Shown here piece by piece: positions 41,931 through 42,984 of a stretch of DNA of 42,984 bases. This DNA comes from Bdellovibrionales bacterium. GTDB lineage: Bacteria > Bdellovibrionota > Bdellovibrionia > Bdellovibrionales > UBA1609. The stretch is from positions 1 through 42,984 of the forward strand of contig JABSOQ010000016.1 of assembly GCA_013216195.1 (NCBI GenBank). Direction: 5' to 3'. Below the pieces are notes generated by a model. That model did not search any database. It was given only the letters and a program-made list of their open reading frames with translations, and was not told where the DNA came from. Position 1 is the stretch's first letter. Every line of letters begins with the position of its first letter. A program made the position numbers and the translations under genes.

Positions 41931-42869
41931 ATGGCTCTTATCATTGTCTTACCACTGGCCTGCGCGCCTAAAGAGGTCACAACAACTGGCAACCCGATGA
42001 GACTCAGCATTCAAGGAACCGAGCCTAACTCTTTGTCAGACTCTTCGTTTTCAACTGATGGCGAGAGCTCAGCTAGCAGCAAACTCAGGAGCCTAAGAAA
42101 GAGTGACCTTAACGGGCTCTCAACTGCAACTATAGACCTGATCGACAGCTCTGGCTCAACTGTGGGCTCACTAACACTTACTGACGCCAGACTGGTTCTT
42201 CTCAATATCGAATTCGAAGAAGACAATGATGGTGTTGAAGACGATGAAGTTGAATACTCTGACATGTATGTCGTCGACCTACTAAACGACACTACCACCC
42301 CTGAAATTCCTGAGATCGATCTCGATGAGGGCGACTATTTTGAACTGGTTTTTGAGACGACAGCAATCGACTCAAGTGACGTCGATCGGAATGGTAACTC
42401 ACTGATTGAAGCCTCAGACCCGCTAAATGGACATAGCCTCTACCTAGAAGGCACTTACACTGGCCCCTCAGCCAGTAGCGCTCAAACCGACATCCCCTTC
42501 AAGGTGGCACTGGATATCGAGACTGAATTTGAGCTTACCGGCTCTTCAGACACGTCTTTAGGCTTCAAAATCGACGGTGAGGACTTAGGCAGTGTGACTG
42601 ATATCATCATCGCATTTCGCCTCAACAAATGGTTTAGATACAATGACGACGAGACCAACGACACACCGGTCGACCCGTCTCAGTTTGTCGTAAGCTCAGG
42701 CGAAATCGATATTGACCCCTCCACAGGAGGCGCAAACGGAGAGCTTGCCGAGGTTATCTTTTATAACATGCTCGAATCTGCAGACTACGGTGAAGACCTT
42801 GATGACGATGGAGAGCTCGACATCGACGAAGATGATGACCCTGACGACGAAGACGATGAGGACGAATAA
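41931..42869 (+). CDS. Acidic lipoprotein of unknown function
   Basis: An in-frame TAA at 41925 fixes ATG 41931 as the first start; the signal is short (MALIIVLPLACAPK) with lipid Cys11 and no basic residue before it, and no ribosome site is visible. The 312-residue product has a beta-rich, Ser/Thr/Asp-rich body (ATIDLIDSSGSTVGSLTLTD; YFELVFETTAIDSS) and a C-terminal run of Asp and Glu (EDLDDDGELDIDEDD and on) that could bind Ca2+. It follows the fibre gene by 268 bases and may be part of the same surface system. No family is recognised. Confidence 0.65.
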   Translation: MALIIVLPLACAPKEVTTTGNPMRLSIQGTEPNSLSDSSFSTDGESSASSKLRSLRKSDLNGLSTATIDLIDSSGSTVGSLTLTDARLVLLNIEFEEDNDGVEDDEVEYSDMYVVDLLNDTTTPEIPEIDLDEGDYFELVFETTAIDSSDVDRNGNSLIEASDPLNGHSLYLEGTYTGPSASSAQTDIPFKVALDIETEFELTGSSDTSLGFKIDGEDLGSVTDIIIAFRLNKWFRYNDDETNDTPVDPSQFVVSSGEIDIDPSTGGANGELAEVIFYNMLESADYGEDLDDDGELDIDEDDDPDDEDDEDE

Positions 42870-42984
42870 CCAAGTCGTCCCTAAATGCCACTTACCCTGT
42901 ACTCTCTTCAAGCCCAAAAACTGGCGAATTGCAACAGCAGGGCCTAGGCACTACGGTGCTTTCAGGCCTGTTTGGCCAACCTCT
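42870..42984. other. window end without a supported gene
   Basis: These 115 bases hold no supported gene or signal. Confidence 0.4.

Noticed and set aside
41750-41971. 73-residue plus-strand frame before the acidic lipoprotein
   Set aside because: No ribosome site, no recognisable domain, and it overlaps the lipoprotein gene in another frame.

Overview
The window most resembles a chromosome of the Bdellovibrionota (Bdellovibrio-like predatory or epibiotic bacteria). The reasons are a 1233-residue secreted fibre built from repeated GIG..P..L modules, like the mosaic adhesive trimer (MAT) fibres of Bdellovibrio; two separate MotA/MotB pairs; a very high share of secreted or lipoprotein products without known function; and frequent TTG starts (23876, 27408, 29930, 32822) beside ATG and GTG. 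This assignment is inference; no rRNA, tRNA, insertion sequence, CRISPR array or prophage was seen.

Layout. 1-4.9 kb: an interrupted C-terminal piece of a TonB-dependent receptor, a GT-A-like glycosyltransferase with a DoxX protein, a secreted GH31 glycosidase close to sulfoquinovosidases, and a periplasmic HExxH peptidase. 4.9-7.2 kb: a short, divergent PEP carboxylase. 7.5-10.1 kb: motA-motB-K+ channel operon, with a hairpin in the motA leader. 10.2-12.3 kb: NlpC/P60 hydrolase, PRXL2-type thioredoxin-fold protein, and a repressor-style promoter in front of a CNC-motif protein. 12.3-14.8 kb: a secreted di-haem cytochrome c-like protein and a secreted partner.

14.9-21.6 kb is the most interesting part. 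A second MotA/MotB pair sits among a secreted 697-residue protein, a TPR-like lipoprotein, a membrane protein that looks like a FliF-type periplasmic/TM segment joined to a FliG-like cytoplasmic part, and a small outer-membrane barrel. No other flagellar genes are present. I read this as a candidate non-flagellar, ion-driven envelope motor: stator (MotAB), rotor or coupling protein (FliF/FliG-like), periplasmic lipoprotein and outer-membrane parts. A sigma-28-like promoter lies upstream of the 697-residue gene.

21.7-33.3 kb: a cytochrome c lipoprotein, a coiled-coil membrane protein with a zinc-ribbon rhomboid protease, a PPC/DUF296 protein, a secreted CCA/poly(A)-polymerase-like nucleotidyltransferase, several secreted unknowns, a DUF4267-like protein, a LEA14-like lipoprotein, a nitroreductase and a single-domain response regulator. 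33.6-35 kb: an RhlE-type helicase with DEGD in place of DEAD and a histone-H1-like tail, ended by a bidirectional terminator.

35.1-42.9 kb is a cell-surface region: two paralogous small secreted proteins flanking an HTH regulator, a Big-1-like lipoprotein, the long trimeric-fibre-type protein, and an Asp/Glu-rich lipoprotein.
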